Part shown: positions 35,651-44,419 of the stretch, in pieces
How the letters are laid out: every line of letters starts with the position of its first letter
Numbering within the stretch: position 1 is the stretch's first letter
Origin: Catenulispora sp. GP43
Lineage (GTDB): Bacteria; Actinomycetota; Actinomycetes; Streptomycetales; Catenulisporaceae
NCBI RefSeq assembly: GCF_041260665.1
Contig: NZ_JBGCCT010000008.1
Location: forward strand, 62,001 to 126,000
Reading direction: 5' to 3'
DNA: 64,000 nt
Notes under the pieces: model-generated
Seen by the model: only the letters and a program-made list of their open reading frames with translations
Told to the model about the DNA's origin: nothing
Databases searched by the model: none
Program-made: the position numbers and the translations under genes

Positions 35651-36352
35651 GTGACTGTACACCTGTGTACCGATCCCGATGAAGCAGTCGCCGGGATCGC
35701 CGACGGTTCCACCATCCTCGTCGGCGGTTTCGGCCTGGCCGGGATGCCGGTCACCCTGATCGACGCGCTGATCAGGCAGGGCGCGGCGGACCTGACAGTC
35801 GTCTCGAACAACGCCGGCAACGGGGACACCGGGCTCGCGGCGCTGCTGGCGAAGCGCCGGGTCCGGAAGGTGATCTGCTCCTTCCCCCGCCAGCCCGACT
35901 CCTACGTCTTCGACGAGTTGTACCGGGCCGGCCGGATCGAGCTGGAACTGGTGCCGCAGGGGACGCTGGCCGAGCGGATGCGCGCGGCCGGGGCCGGGAT
36001 CGGCGCCTTCTTCTGCCCGACGGGCGCCGGCACGCTGCTGGCCGAGGGCAAGGAGACCCGGGTCATCGACGGCCGCGAACACGTGCTCGAATACCCGATC
36101 CGCGGCGACGTGGCGCTGATCGGCGCACACCGCGCCGACCGCATGGGCAACCTGGTGTACCGCAAGACGGCGCGGAACTTCGGCCCGGTCATGGCCACGG
36201 CCGCGACGCTGGTGGTCGCGCAGGTCGGGGAGGTCGTGGAGACCGGGGCGATCGATCCCGAGACGGTGGTGACGCCGAGCATTTATGTCGACCGGGTGTT
36301 GGTTGATACTGCGTCGGCGCCGGCGCCGGCGCTGGGCGGGGCGGGCGCGTGA
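35651..36352 (+). CDS. pcaI: 3-oxoacid / 3-oxoadipate CoA-transferase subunit A
   Basis: A 233-residue class I CoA-transferase alpha subunit. GSTILVGGFGLAGMP is the CoA-binding glycine motif; VVSNNAGNG and FFCPTGAGT are family blocks. The start is GTG at 35651, ten bases after the GH87-like stop, preceded by GAGGGG. GTGA overlap couples it to subunit B. With subunit B it moves CoA from succinyl-CoA to a 3-oxoacid, in the beta-ketoadipate pathway if the symbol is right. The adjacent ring-cleavage dioxygenase supports an aromatic-catabolism role. An acetoacetate (ScoA-type) substrate is the alternative. Confidence 0.8.
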   Translation: MTVHLCTDPDEAVAGIADGSTILVGGFGLAGMPVTLIDALIRQGAADLTVVSNNAGNGDTGLAALLAKRRVRKVICSFPRQPDSYVFDELYRAGRIELELVPQGTLAERMRAAGAGIGAFFCPTGAGTLLAEGKETRVIDGREHVLEYPIRGDVALIGAHRADRMGNLVYRKTARNFGPVMATAATLVVAQVGEVVETGAIDPETVVTPSIYVDRVLVDTASAPAPALGGAGA

Positions 36353-37008
36353 CCGGCGGCGGCGTTGGCGGACGCGAGCGCGGCCCGCTCTCCGCCCCCG
36401 AAATGGCGGCCCTGGTGGCGCGCGACATCCCCGCCGGCGCCTTCGTGAACCTCGGCATCGGGCTGCCGACCCTGGTCGCCGACCACCTGGCCGCCGACTC
36501 CGGCGTCGTGCTGCACACCGAGAACGGCATGCTCAACATGGGCCCGGCGGCCCGCGGCGCGGCCGTCGACCCCGACCTCACCAATGCCGGCAAGGCGCCG
36601 GTGACCGAGCTGCCGGGCGCGTCCTACTTCCACCACGCCGACTCCTTCGCGATGATGCGCGGCGGTCATCTGGACATCTGCGTGCTCGGCGGCTTCCAGG
36701 TCTCGGCATCCGGCGACCTCGCCAACTGGCACACCGGTGAGCCCGACGCGATTCCGGCCGTCGGCGGGGCGATGGATCTGGCGATCGGCGCGCGGCGGGT
36801 GTTCGTCATGATGACGCTGCTCACCAAGGGCGGCGAGCCCAAGGTGGTGCCGCGGTGTACGTATCCGTTGACCGGCTTGGGGTGTGTCGACCGTGTCTAC
36901 ACCGACCGCGCGGTCCTGGACATCACCGAGTCCGGTGTCGTCGTCCGCGAGCTGTTCGGCGTCACCTTCGACGAACTGGCGGATCTTCTGGAGGTGCCGA
37001 TCCGATGA
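36349..37008 (+). CDS. pcaJ: 3-oxoacid / 3-oxoadipate CoA-transferase subunit B
   Basis: A 219-residue beta subunit carrying the catalytic glutamate in HTENGMLNMGP (Glu58), which forms the glutamyl-CoA intermediate. VNLGIGLPTLVADHL and KGGEPKVVPRCTYPLTGLGCVDRVYTD are strong family signatures. The GTG start overlaps the stop of subunit A, and its own stop overlaps the ATG of the dioxygenase, so all three are translationally coupled and probably made in equal amounts. Confidence 0.85.
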   Translation: MTGGGVGGRERGPLSAPEMAALVARDIPAGAFVNLGIGLPTLVADHLAADSGVVLHTENGMLNMGPAARGAAVDPDLTNAGKAPVTELPGASYFHHADSFAMMRGGHLDICVLGGFQVSASGDLANWHTGEPDAIPAVGGAMDLAIGARRVFVMMTLLTKGGEPKVVPRCTYPLTGLGCVDRVYTDRAVLDITESGVVVRELFGVTFDELADLLEVPIR

Positions 37009-37871
37009 GCGAGCGGGAGCAGGCCGTCACCGACGAGGTGCTGGCGAGCTTCGCCGGGACCGCCGATCCGCGGCTGCGCGAGATCATGCTGGCCCTGGTG
37101 CGCCACCTGCACGGGTTCGCCCGCGAGGTGCGGCTCGGCCAGGGGGAGTGGGAGGCGGCGATCGACTTCCTCACCCGGGCCGGGCACATCACCGACGAGC
37201 GGCGGCAGGAGTTCATCCTGCTCTCCGACGTGCTCGGGCTGTCGATGCTGACCGTCGCCGTCAACGAGCCGGACACGCCGGGCGCGACCGAGGCGACGGT
37301 GTTCGGGCCCTTCTTCGTCGACGGGGCGCCTGAGGTGCCGCCGGGCGGGGACCTGGCGCGCGGCGCGGTCGGGACGCCGTGCCACGTGTCAGGGCACGTA
37401 CGCTCCGCCGACGGCGGCCCGCTGGCCGGCGTGCGGGTGGACGTCTGGGGCGCCGACGAGGACGGCTTCTACGACGTCCAGTACCCCGGCGAGCGCTCGG
37501 CCGGGCGCGGATGGCAGCGCACGGACTCCGGCGGCGGCTTCCGCTTCTGGACCGTCCTGCCGACGCCCTACCCGATCCCGCACGACGGGCCCGTCGGCGA
37601 GCTGCTCGCCGCCGCCGGCCGCGGCCCGATGCGGCCCGCGCACCTGCACTTCAAGGTCACCGCGCCCGGCCACCGCACCCTGATCACGCACATCTTCGTC
37701 GCCGGCGACCCGTATCTGGGATCCGACGCGGTCTTCGGGGTGAAGGACAGTTTGATCGTGCGGGCCGAGCATCATCGGGGCGGCGAGGCGCCGGACGGGT
37801 CCCGCCGCGCGGGGGAGTGGACGAGCATGGCCTATGACCTGGTGCTGGTCCCGGAGGCCGACGAGGATTGA
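37005..37871 (+). CDS. Intradiol ring-cleavage dioxygenase (catechol / hydroxyquinol 1,2-dioxygenase type)
   Basis: A 288-residue non-haem Fe(III) dioxygenase. The N-terminal dimerisation helices (residues 1-95) belong to the catechol/hydroxyquinol subgroup. All four iron ligands are in place: Tyr in GFYDVQYP, Tyr in LPTPYPIPHDG, and two His in RPAHLHFKV. VFGPFFVDGAPE is the family signature before the beta-sandwich. It opens a catechol, or more likely a hydroxyquinol, ring; hydroxyquinol cleavage gives maleylacetate, catechol cleavage muconate. No muconate cycloisomerase or maleylacetate reductase gene is adjacent, so the pathway is split or the CoA-transferase serves a different step. Confidence 0.85.
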   Translation: MSEREQAVTDEVLASFAGTADPRLREIMLALVRHLHGFAREVRLGQGEWEAAIDFLTRAGHITDERRQEFILLSDVLGLSMLTVAVNEPDTPGATEATVFGPFFVDGAPEVPPGGDLARGAVGTPCHVSGHVRSADGGPLAGVRVDVWGADEDGFYDVQYPGERSAGRGWQRTDSGGGFRFWTVLPTPYPIPHDGPVGELLAAAGRGPMRPAHLHFKVTAPGHRTLITHIFVAGDPYLGSDAVFGVKDSLIVRAEHHRGGEAPDGSRRAGEWTSMAYDLVLVPEADED

Positions 37872-37898
37872 GCAGGTTGAGCAGGTTGAGCGGATCGA

Positions 37899-38564
37899 TC
37901 AGACGTCCTCCGGGAACGTGCGCGCCACGAAGGAGCTGATGTGGCTGCGCATCAGATCCCTGACCTCCTCGGTGTCCCCGCGTTCGGCCGCGGTCAGGAT
38001 CGCCCGGTGCTCGGCCGCCTCCCGCTCCCACGACGGCCGCTGCGCCCAGGCCGCCGCGGACACCAGCGCGGTCTGGTCGCGCAGGTCGTCCAGGGTGCGG
38101 ACGAGCAGCGGGTTCCCGCAGGCCAGGTACATGTGGCGGTGGAACGCGCGGTTGGCCAGCGAGCGCCCGGCGGCGTCCTCGGACCGGTCGGCCGCCTCCA
38201 GGGCGGCGCGCGCCGGGGCCCAGTCGCGGTGGCCGGCGACGCTGCGTCCGGCGGCGGTCGGCTCCAGCAGCAGGCGCATGTCGTAGATGGCGCGCGCGTG
38301 GGCCCGGTCGATCTCGCGGACGGTGGCGCCCTTGTACGGGCTCATGGTCACCAGGCCGGTGCCGGCCAGGGTCTTCAGGGCTTCGCGGACCGGGGTCTTG
38401 GACACCCCGAGTTCGGCGGCCAGGTCGGTCTCGACCAGCGGCCGGCCCGGTTTGAGCTCGCCGGTCAGGATCGCGTGCTTGATCGCCTCCAGGACGGCCT
38501 CGGTGCGCGATGGCAGGGCGCCGGGGCTGGACGACCCGGCGGGGGAGAAGAGAGCTTCCGGCAT
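37899..38564 (-). CDS. GntR family (FCD/FadR-type) transcriptional regulator
   Basis: A 221-residue regulator with an N-terminal winged helix (ETDLAAELGVSKTPVREALKTLAGTGLV) and a helical FCD effector domain with metal-type ligands (Asp in IYDMRLLLE and His in FHRHMYLACGN and EHRAILTA). AGGAG five bases before the ATG at 38564 sets the start. It converges on the dioxygenase gene and is divergent from the multicopper oxidase, so it may control either operon. An AT-rich repeated site lies upstream. Confidence 0.88.
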   Translation of the reverse strand: MPEALFSPAGSSSPGALPSRTEAVLEAIKHAILTGELKPGRPLVETDLAAELGVSKTPVREALKTLAGTGLVTMSPYKGATVREIDRAHARAIYDMRLLLEPTAAGRSVAGHRDWAPARAALEAADRSEDAAGRSLANRAFHRHMYLACGNPLLVRTLDDLRDQTALVSAAAWAQRPSWEREAAEHRAILTAAERGDTEEVRDLMRSHISSFVARTFPEDV

Positions 38565-38614
38565 GCTGGCTCCTACTGGCTCCTGGGACGCGCCGCAGCG
38601 CCGGTGCACGACAA

Positions 38615-38640
38615 TCAGATATCGGATATTAGATATGATC
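38615..38640. promoter_or_regulatory. AT-rich repeated operator upstream of the GntR gene
   Basis: Three ATAT-containing half sites (AGATATCGGATATTAGATATGA) at about 8-bp steps lie within a segment much richer in A/T than its surroundings, 51-76 bases upstream of the GntR start. ATATCNNATAT-like palindromes suit FadR-type regulators, so autoregulation is plausible. Confidence 0.5.
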
Positions 38641-38787
38641 CGAGGGTAGGGGTGGCGCCGGGGCCGCGTCAATGACAGCGCAATCTGAGAGATGCCCGCG
38701 AACCCCGGATGCCGCTTGCATCGCAGTTGTCATGCGTTCGCCGGCGGGAAACGGGTGTCCGCCTCGTGCTGTGAGGAAGTTCGGGCT

Positions 38788-40320
38788 TTGAAGAGACGCA
38801 ACGTGCTGAAGATGGCCGCCGCCGCGAGCACCTCCGCCGGCGCGGGACTGCTGGTCGTGGGCCGGGGCGCTGGGGCATCAGGGGCATCGGGGGCTGCCGG
38901 TGCCACCACTGCCGGCGCCGCCGTCGGCCCCGCGGCGGCCGGCGAGGGACCGGACTCCGGCGACCTGATGCCGGGCATGAAGGGCATGGCCAAACCCGGT
39001 GACGCGCCGGCCCCGGCCCAGCTGACCCCCTTCGTCGACGCGATGCCGCGCCTGGTCGACGCCGTCCCGGTCTCCGCGACCGCCGACACCGACTACTACG
39101 CCACGAGCATCAAGAGCGGCTACGCGCAGCTCGCGCCCGGCAAGCCGACCGCCGTCATCGGCTACGGCGGGTCCTTCATCGGCCCGCTGATCCGGGCCCA
39201 GCGGGGTCGGCAGGTCGCGATCACCTACACCAACGACACGACCGCGGGCGCCGTGGTGCACCTGCACGGCGGGCACGTCCCCTCGCCCAGCGACGGCTTC
39301 CCGACCGACGAGCTCGCCGCCGGGGCCACGCGCACCTACACGTACCCGAACCAGCAACGCGGCGCGACCCTGTGGTACCACGACCACCTGCACATGATGG
39401 AGTCGGTCAACGTCTACAACGGCATGCACGCCATGTACATCCTGCACGACCCGGCCGAGGACTGGCTGAACCTGCCCAGCGGCCGCTACGACGTCCCGGT
39501 CCTGCTGCGTGACGCGTATCTGGACGCGGACAACGCGCTCTACTACGACCCGACGCTGGACTGGACGGTCCTGCTGGCCAACGGCAAGAACCGCCCCTAC
39601 TTCCCGGTCGGGCGGCGCAAGTACCGGTTCCGCTTCCTCAACGCCTCCAACCACCGGTTCCTCACCCTGTCGCTGAGCGACGGCTCGTCGTTGGTACAGA
39701 TCGCCGGCGACGGCGGGCTGCTGCCGGCGCCGGCGGTGTCGCCGACGCTGGCGCTGAGCTCGGCCGAACGCGGCGAGGTCATCATGGACTTCTCCAAGTA
39801 CCCGATGGGGACCCAGCTGTACCTGCTGGACTCGGTGCTGGGACAGATCCTGCGCTTCGACGTGACCGAGACGTGCGCGCCCGAGCCCCACCCGGGGCCC
39901 CAGCCGGCCGCCCTGAGCACTCTGCCCACGCTGAAGCAGGCCACGAACACACGCGACATCACCCTGTCGCTGTCGGCGGACGGCAACTACTTCTACATCA
40001 ACGGCCAGACCTTCGACCCGAACGTGGTCATGGCCTCGATCCCGGTCGGCACGACCGAGATCTGGCAGGTCACGGACGTCTCCGGCTGGGAGCACAACTT
40101 CCACATCCACCTGGTGCAGTTCCGGGTCCTGGACATCAACGGCGCCGCGCCGGGGCCGTCGATGCAGGGGCTCAAGGACACCGTGCCGATCCCGGCCAAC
40201 GGGTCGGTGCGGCTGCAGGCGACGTTCGCGGACTACCCGGGCAAGTACGTGTTCCACTGCCACCTGCTGGAGCACGCCTCCTACACCGGGATGATGGCGC
40301 GGATGGACATCACGGCTTAA
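38788..40320 (+). CDS. Tat-exported multicopper oxidase (CotA / bilirubin oxidase-like)
   Basis: A 510-residue three-domain copper oxidase. The TTG at 38788, eight bases after GAGGAAG, puts the twin arginines at positions 3-4 (LKRRNVLK) directly before a hydrophobic Ala-rich segment, a Tat signal. Copper ligands are complete: HLHGGH and WYHDH in domain 1, HNFHIH and HCHLLEH in domain 3. It should oxidise phenolic or metal substrates with O2 reduced to water, outside the membrane. An upstream ATG in the same frame (38692) would bury the Tat signal. The linker at 15-65 is rich in Ala, Gly and Ser. The natural substrate is not known. Confidence 0.88.
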   Translation: MKRRNVLKMAAAASTSAGAGLLVVGRGAGASGASGAAGATTAGAAVGPAAAGEGPDSGDLMPGMKGMAKPGDAPAPAQLTPFVDAMPRLVDAVPVSATADTDYYATSIKSGYAQLAPGKPTAVIGYGGSFIGPLIRAQRGRQVAITYTNDTTAGAVVHLHGGHVPSPSDGFPTDELAAGATRTYTYPNQQRGATLWYHDHLHMMESVNVYNGMHAMYILHDPAEDWLNLPSGRYDVPVLLRDAYLDADNALYYDPTLDWTVLLANGKNRPYFPVGRRKYRFRFLNASNHRFLTLSLSDGSSLVQIAGDGGLLPAPAVSPTLALSSAERGEVIMDFSKYPMGTQLYLLDSVLGQILRFDVTETCAPEPHPGPQPAALSTLPTLKQATNTRDITLSLSADGNYFYINGQTFDPNVVMASIPVGTTEIWQVTDVSGWEHNFHIHLVQFRVLDINGAAPGPSMQGLKDTVPIPANGSVRLQATFADYPGKYVFHCHLLEHASYTGMMARMDITA

Positions 40321-40345
40321 GCCTGTCCGGAGTTGTGTTCGGCCG

Positions 40346-40560
40346 TCACCCGGTAGCTGTGAGGACGTCCAGGAACCGCGCCTGGTCGACCGAGACCGAG
40401 AGCGCGCCCCCGGATGGGTCGCGAGGGCGCACAAGGAACGTACCCAACGGAATATCGGCGAGACCGGCACGCTCGGGTCGCCCCAGGCTGCCGGCGCGGG
40501 TGAACCCTTGGCGTGTGTACCGTGCGTCGGCCTGGAGATCTCGTAGAGTTGCCTTCTGTA
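40346..40560 (-). pseudogene. Possible remnant of a small gene (DUF397-like), uncertain
   Basis: The 274-base gap between the oxidase and YciI genes holds a minus-strand frame ending at 40346 that reads TFLVRPRDPSGGALSVSVDQ followed by ARFLDVLTATG, weakly like the end of a DUF397 protein. No credible start or ribosome binding site is present. It may be a decayed gene or chance coding in GC-rich DNA. Confidence 0.2.
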
Positions 40561-40594
40561 AGGTACGCGAGACCCGAGGAGGCCGACGGCTGCC

Positions 40595-40972
40595 ATGAAG
40601 TACCTGCTCCTGATCTACGGCAACGAGGAGAAGTGGGCTTCGATCCCGGAAGAGGTCCTGGAGGTGGAGCGCGCCAAGCAGGACGCGTGGAATTCCCACT
40701 ACCGGGACACCGGCGAGCTGCTCGCGGCCTACGGCCTCGGCGGCGAGAGCGAGGCCTCGCTGGTGCGGAACAAGGACGGTGATCCGTTCACCACCGACGG
40801 CCCCTACCTGGAGGCCAAGGAGTTCGTCTGCAGCCTGTACCTGCTGGACGTGCCGTCGGCCGAGCGGGCCCGCGAGATCGCGGCGTCGATGCCGTGGGCG
40901 AGCGAGAACCCGGTCGAGATGTGGCCGGTCCTGCACGACGGCTTCGCGCCGAAGCCTGACGGTGGCGCCTGA
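40595..40972 (+). CDS. YciI-like / YCII-related protein
   Basis: A 125-residue ferredoxin-fold protein starting KYLLLIYGNEEKW, with the family blocks DGPYLEAKEFVCSLYLLDV and VEMWPVLHDG. Such proteins often sit beside ECF sigma factors, but none is found here. GAGGAGG lies 12 bases before the ATG. Function unknown; a role as a small stress-related enzyme or binding protein is a guess from the family. Confidence 0.8.
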   Translation: MKYLLLIYGNEEKWASIPEEVLEVERAKQDAWNSHYRDTGELLAAYGLGGESEASLVRNKDGDPFTTDGPYLEAKEFVCSLYLLDVPSAERAREIAASMPWASENPVEMWPVLHDGFAPKPDGGA

Positions 40973-41021
40973 GAGTAGTGCTCCGCGCCCCGGCTCCCAC
41001 ACCAGGGATCCGGGGCGCTGT

Positions 41022-41063
41022 GCTGTCGCTGGTCCGCACAGCGCTGTCGCTGGTCCGCACAGC
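41022..41063. repeat. Perfect 21-bp tandem duplication upstream of the epoxide hydrolase operon
   Basis: Two identical 21-bp units at 41022-41042 and 41043-41063. Each begins GCTGT and ends ACAGC, so each is itself an imperfect dyad. They end 83 bases before the epoxide hydrolase start. The 21-bp period puts both units on the same helix face, as for paired operator sites. Confidence 0.8.
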
Positions 41064-41146
41064 CGGAGATGCCCGTTTTGGGCACCGGCGCGGACGATAT
41101 CCGGTGGCGCCGTGTGGCGCCCGCAGCATGTGGACGGGAGCCGGAT

Positions 41147-42307
41147 ATGCAGCCTTTCCGTGTCGAGATACCCCAGGCGGACCTGGACGACCTGCAGCGG
41201 CGGCTGGCCGCTGTGCGCTGGCCGGCCGGGCTGCCGGAAGCCGGCTGGGACCGCGGTGTCCCGCCGGACTACCTCCAGGACCTGGTCCGCTACTGGCAGA
41301 GCGAATTCGACTGGCGCGCCGCCGAGGAGCGGATGAACCGGTTCCCGCAGTTCCTGGACGAGATCGACGGTGTCGGCGTGCACTTCCTGCACGTCCGCTC
41401 GCCCGAGCCGGACGCCACCCCGATGATCGTCACCCACGGCTGGCCCGGGGCGTTCCTGGAGTTCGAGCAGATCATCGGCCCGCTGACCGATCCGCGCGCC
41501 CACGGCGGCGACCCGGCCGATGCCTTCCACCTGGTCATCCCCGCCATCCCGGGCTTCGCGTTCTCCGGTCCGCACGGCCTGCCGGGCTGGAGCGTGCCGC
41601 GCACCGCCGCGGTGTGGGCCGAGCTGATGGCGCGCCTGGGGTACGACGAGTACGTGGTGCAGGGCGCCGACTTCGGGGCGGCGGTCTCGATGGTGCTCGC
41701 CTACACCCACCCCGAGCAGGCCCGCGCGCTGCATCTCAACATGCTGGTGATGCGGCCCAGCGGCGAGCCGGGGGAGCTGGACGGGCTCTCCGAGGAGGAC
41801 CGGTACCGGATGACGATGGTGGACCGGTTCGTCGCCGAGTTCTCCGGCTCGATGAAGATCCAGTCGACCCGGCCGCACACCGTGGCCTACCCGCTGGCCG
41901 ACTCCCCGGTGGGGCAGCTGGCGTGGGTGGTGGAGAAGTTCAAGGACTGGGCCCAGGCGCCGAACGTCCCCGAGGACGCGGTCGACCGGGACGTCCTGCT
42001 GACCATCGCGTCGATCTACTGGTTCACCAATACCGCCGGCTCCTCGGCGCAGTTCTACTACGACAACCTGGACTACCTGCCCAGGGCCGACGCGATCGGG
42101 CGCTTCGCACCGCTGTCCCAGCCGCTGGGCATCGCCGTCTACCCCGGCGCGCTGTTCAAGCCGGTGCGCCGCCTGGTCGAGCGCGACTTCCCCACGCTCG
42201 TGCAGTGGAACGAGTACGACCGCGGCGGTCACTTCGCGGCCCTGGAGGAGCCCGACCTGTTCGTCGAGGACCTGCAGGCGTTCGGCCGGCTGCTGAGGAA
42301 GCAGTGA
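41147..42307 (+). CDS. Epoxide hydrolase (EHN-type alpha/beta hydrolase)
   Basis: A 386-residue epoxide hydrolase. The N-terminal EHN domain reads FRVEIPQADLDDLQRRL, followed by the core with oxyanion motif THGWPGAF, nucleophile Asp175 in GADFGAA and catalytic His362 in GGHFAALEEP. It adds water to an epoxide to give a diol. GGGAG six bases before the ATG at 41147 fixes the start. It lies 13 bases before the cyclase gene, so the two are co-transcribed. No signal peptide. Confidence 0.88.
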   Translation: MQPFRVEIPQADLDDLQRRLAAVRWPAGLPEAGWDRGVPPDYLQDLVRYWQSEFDWRAAEERMNRFPQFLDEIDGVGVHFLHVRSPEPDATPMIVTHGWPGAFLEFEQIIGPLTDPRAHGGDPADAFHLVIPAIPGFAFSGPHGLPGWSVPRTAAVWAELMARLGYDEYVVQGADFGAAVSMVLAYTHPEQARALHLNMLVMRPSGEPGELDGLSEEDRYRMTMVDRFVAEFSGSMKIQSTRPHTVAYPLADSPVGQLAWVVEKFKDWAQAPNVPEDAVDRDVLLTIASIYWFTNTAGSSAQFYYDNLDYLPRADAIGRFAPLSQPLGIAVYPGALFKPVRRLVERDFPTLVQWNEYDRGGHFAALEEPDLFVEDLQAFGRLLRKQ

Positions 42308-42320
42308 GGGGGCCGGGGCG

Positions 42321-43316
42321 ATGACGACGACCACCGAGGCCTCCGAGGCCGCTGAGGGCTCCAAGGCCACTGAGGCCCCTAAAGCCTCTGAGAACCACCA
42401 GCGGGAGACCTTCCGCGAACTCGGCGCGCGCCTGAGCAACTGGGGCCGCTGGGGCGTGGAGGACGAGCGGGGGACCGCCAACCTGATCACCGCCGAGCGG
42501 CTGGTCGCCGCCGGACGCCTGATCCGCCGGGGCAAGGTGTTCGACCTGGGCATCCCGGTCGGCGCGGACGGCCCGCAGGGCACCTTCCGGCAGAACCCGC
42601 TGCACGTGATGGTCGAGACCGGCCAGGGCCAGCAGATCCCGTGCGGGACGCGCTACTCCGACGACTACATCGTCATGCCGCTGCAGAGCTCGACGCAGTG
42701 GGACGCGCTGGCCCACGTGTACTACGACGACCGGTTGTACAACGGCTTCGCCGCATCCTCGATCACGGTCAAGGGTGCGGGACGGTGCTCGATCGACAAG
42801 CAGGCCAAGGGCATCGCCGGCCGGGGTGTGCTGCTGGACGTGGCGGCGCTGCACGGCGTCGAGTGGCTGCCGGCCGGCACGGTGATCACGCCGGAGGACC
42901 TGGAGGCGGCCGCCGAGCGCCAGGGCGGGGTGCCGGTCGGGCCCGGCGACATCCTGCTGGTGCGCACCGGGTGGCGGCGCAAGTTCCTGACCGAGCACGA
43001 CCCCGCGGCGTTCCTGGCCGGCGAGCCGGGCCTGGGCCTGGCGTGCTGCGCGTGGCTGAAGGAACGCGACGTCGCCGCCGTCGCCTGTGACAACTGGGCG
43101 GTCGAGGTGCTGCCCGGGGAGGTCCCGGGGGAGTTCCTGACCGTGCACCTGGTCCTCATCCGCGACATGGGCATGACCCTCGGGGAGCTGCTGGACCTGG
43201 AGGAGCTGGCCGCGGACTGCGAAGCAGACGGGGTGTGGGAGTTCTTCTTCACCGCGCCGCCGCTGAAGGTCACCGGCGGGGTGGGGACGCCGATCAATCC
43301 GTTGGCGCTCAAGTGA
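42321..43316 (+). CDS. Cyclase family protein (kynurenine formamidase-like)
   Basis: A 331-residue member of the metal-dependent cyclase / KynB-like family. The metal-site region reads STQWDALAHVYYDD, in place of the usual HxGTHxD, as in the actinobacterial branch. GDILLVRTGWRRKF and the C-terminal EFFFTAPPLKVTGGVGTPINPLA fit the family. The first 26 residues are a Thr/Glu/Ala-rich, 9-bp-periodic extension absent from homologues. Family members hydrolyse amides or lactones; the substrate here is unknown, but coupling to an epoxide hydrolase suggests catabolism of a ring compound. Confidence 0.82.
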   Translation: MTTTTEASEAAEGSKATEAPKASENHQRETFRELGARLSNWGRWGVEDERGTANLITAERLVAAGRLIRRGKVFDLGIPVGADGPQGTFRQNPLHVMVETGQGQQIPCGTRYSDDYIVMPLQSSTQWDALAHVYYDDRLYNGFAASSITVKGAGRCSIDKQAKGIAGRGVLLDVAALHGVEWLPAGTVITPEDLEAAAERQGGVPVGPGDILLVRTGWRRKFLTEHDPAAFLAGEPGLGLACCAWLKERDVAAVACDNWAVEVLPGEVPGEFLTVHLVLIRDMGMTLGELLDLEELAADCEADGVWEFFFTAPPLKVTGGVGTPINPLALK

Positions 43317-43341
43317 ATCCGTGACCGTGACCGTGACCAGC

Positions 43342-43378
43342 TCCGGCCGCCGGTCCCTTCAAGGGACCGGCGGCCGGA
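43342..43378. terminator. Strong hairpin terminator between convergent genes
   Basis: Near-perfect palindrome with 18-base arms (43342-43359 with 43361-43378; effective loop CTTCAAG) between the cyclase gene (+) and the DUF2306 gene (-). Confidence 0.85.
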
Positions 43379-43412
43379 ACTGTGTGGCGCGGCGGCGGCG
43401 CCGGCAGGGTCC

Positions 43413-44171
43413 TTACTGGCGGATGGCCCCGGTCGCCGGGTTGAACCGGCCGGCGGGCAGGTTCTTGCCGCGCCGGCGGGCCGAGAACTCCAGATACCAC
43501 TGCGCGGCCAGCAGGTTGACGATCCACGCGCCCCAGCTGGTGCCCTCGACGAGGATCTCGGTGTTCACCCGCAGGCCCCAGTGCAGGATCATCATGAAGA
43601 CGATGCGGCCGTAGGTCGTGAACAGCGCGAGCGAGAAGCTGTAGATCATCCAGCGGCGGTGCTCGGCGTAGCGGCGCAGGCGGGCCTTGCGCCAGGCGTA
43701 CAGCGTCGTGCCCAGCCACAGCACCGCGCCGCAGCCCAGGCCGGTGCTGCCCTCGTTGGCCCGGTGCGGGATCAGCACGAACAGCACGATGAGCGTCGTC
43801 GGGATCACCGCGCCGAACACGTACACCCGGCCGACCCAGCGGTGGACCCGGGGGTGGGTGCGCCGCAGGTGCGGCCAGACCTGGAGCATCATCGTCACCA
43901 GCGCCAGGTTGCCGGTGACCACGTGCGCGATCAGGAACGCCAGGTGCGGGTGGAAGCCCGGGTCGAGCTGGACGCGGGCGTCGTTGGGGTTCGTCGTGAA
44001 GTAGTGCGGAAACGCATACAGCAGGTTGAACAGCACCGTCCCACCCAGGACGGCGTACCAGGGGTAGTACTTCTTCCACCAAGGTCGTTCCCCGCGTGCC
44101 GCGGGCTGGTCGGCGTCAGGGTCCTCCGGGGGGATCATCTGGAGGCCGGTTTGTTGCGTGTTCTGAGACAT
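43413..44171 (-). CDS. DUF2306 family membrane protein
   Basis: A 252-residue protein with about six membrane segments. Conserved His residues lie in LAFLIAHVVTGNLAL, HPRVHRWVGRVYVFG and YAEHRRWMIYSFSLALF, a pattern typical of DUF2306 and suggestive of haem or metal binding in the membrane. GAGGA before the ATG at 44171 supports that start over the ATG at 44192. It stands alone. Function unknown. Confidence 0.8.
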   Translation of the reverse strand: MSQNTQQTGLQMIPPEDPDADQPAARGERPWWKKYYPWYAVLGGTVLFNLLYAFPHYFTTNPNDARVQLDPGFHPHLAFLIAHVVTGNLALVTMMLQVWPHLRRTHPRVHRWVGRVYVFGAVIPTTLIVLFVLIPHRANEGSTGLGCGAVLWLGTTLYAWRKARLRRYAEHRRWMIYSFSLALFTTYGRIVFMMILHWGLRVNTEILVEGTSWGAWIVNLLAAQWYLEFSARRRGKNLPAGRFNPATGAIRQ

Positions 44172-44419
44172 GCCTGTCCTCGGCTCTCTCACGGCTGGGG
44201 TGAAAACGCAGGTTGAGCATCGGGCTTGGGAGCCTGGACGGGCATCTTCGTATGTGCCGTGTGGCGGGCCCGGCGGCGTGGCGGTCCGTATACGTCAGCG
44301 CCGAGGCGAATGCGGGCCCTGATGTTCTTTCAGAATGCTCATCCTGGGCAAGAAACCGGCCTTCGCAAGCAAGTGCTGGTTGACTCTCCCCCGCCTGTCG
44401 ACGACGGAAGGTGGGATCC

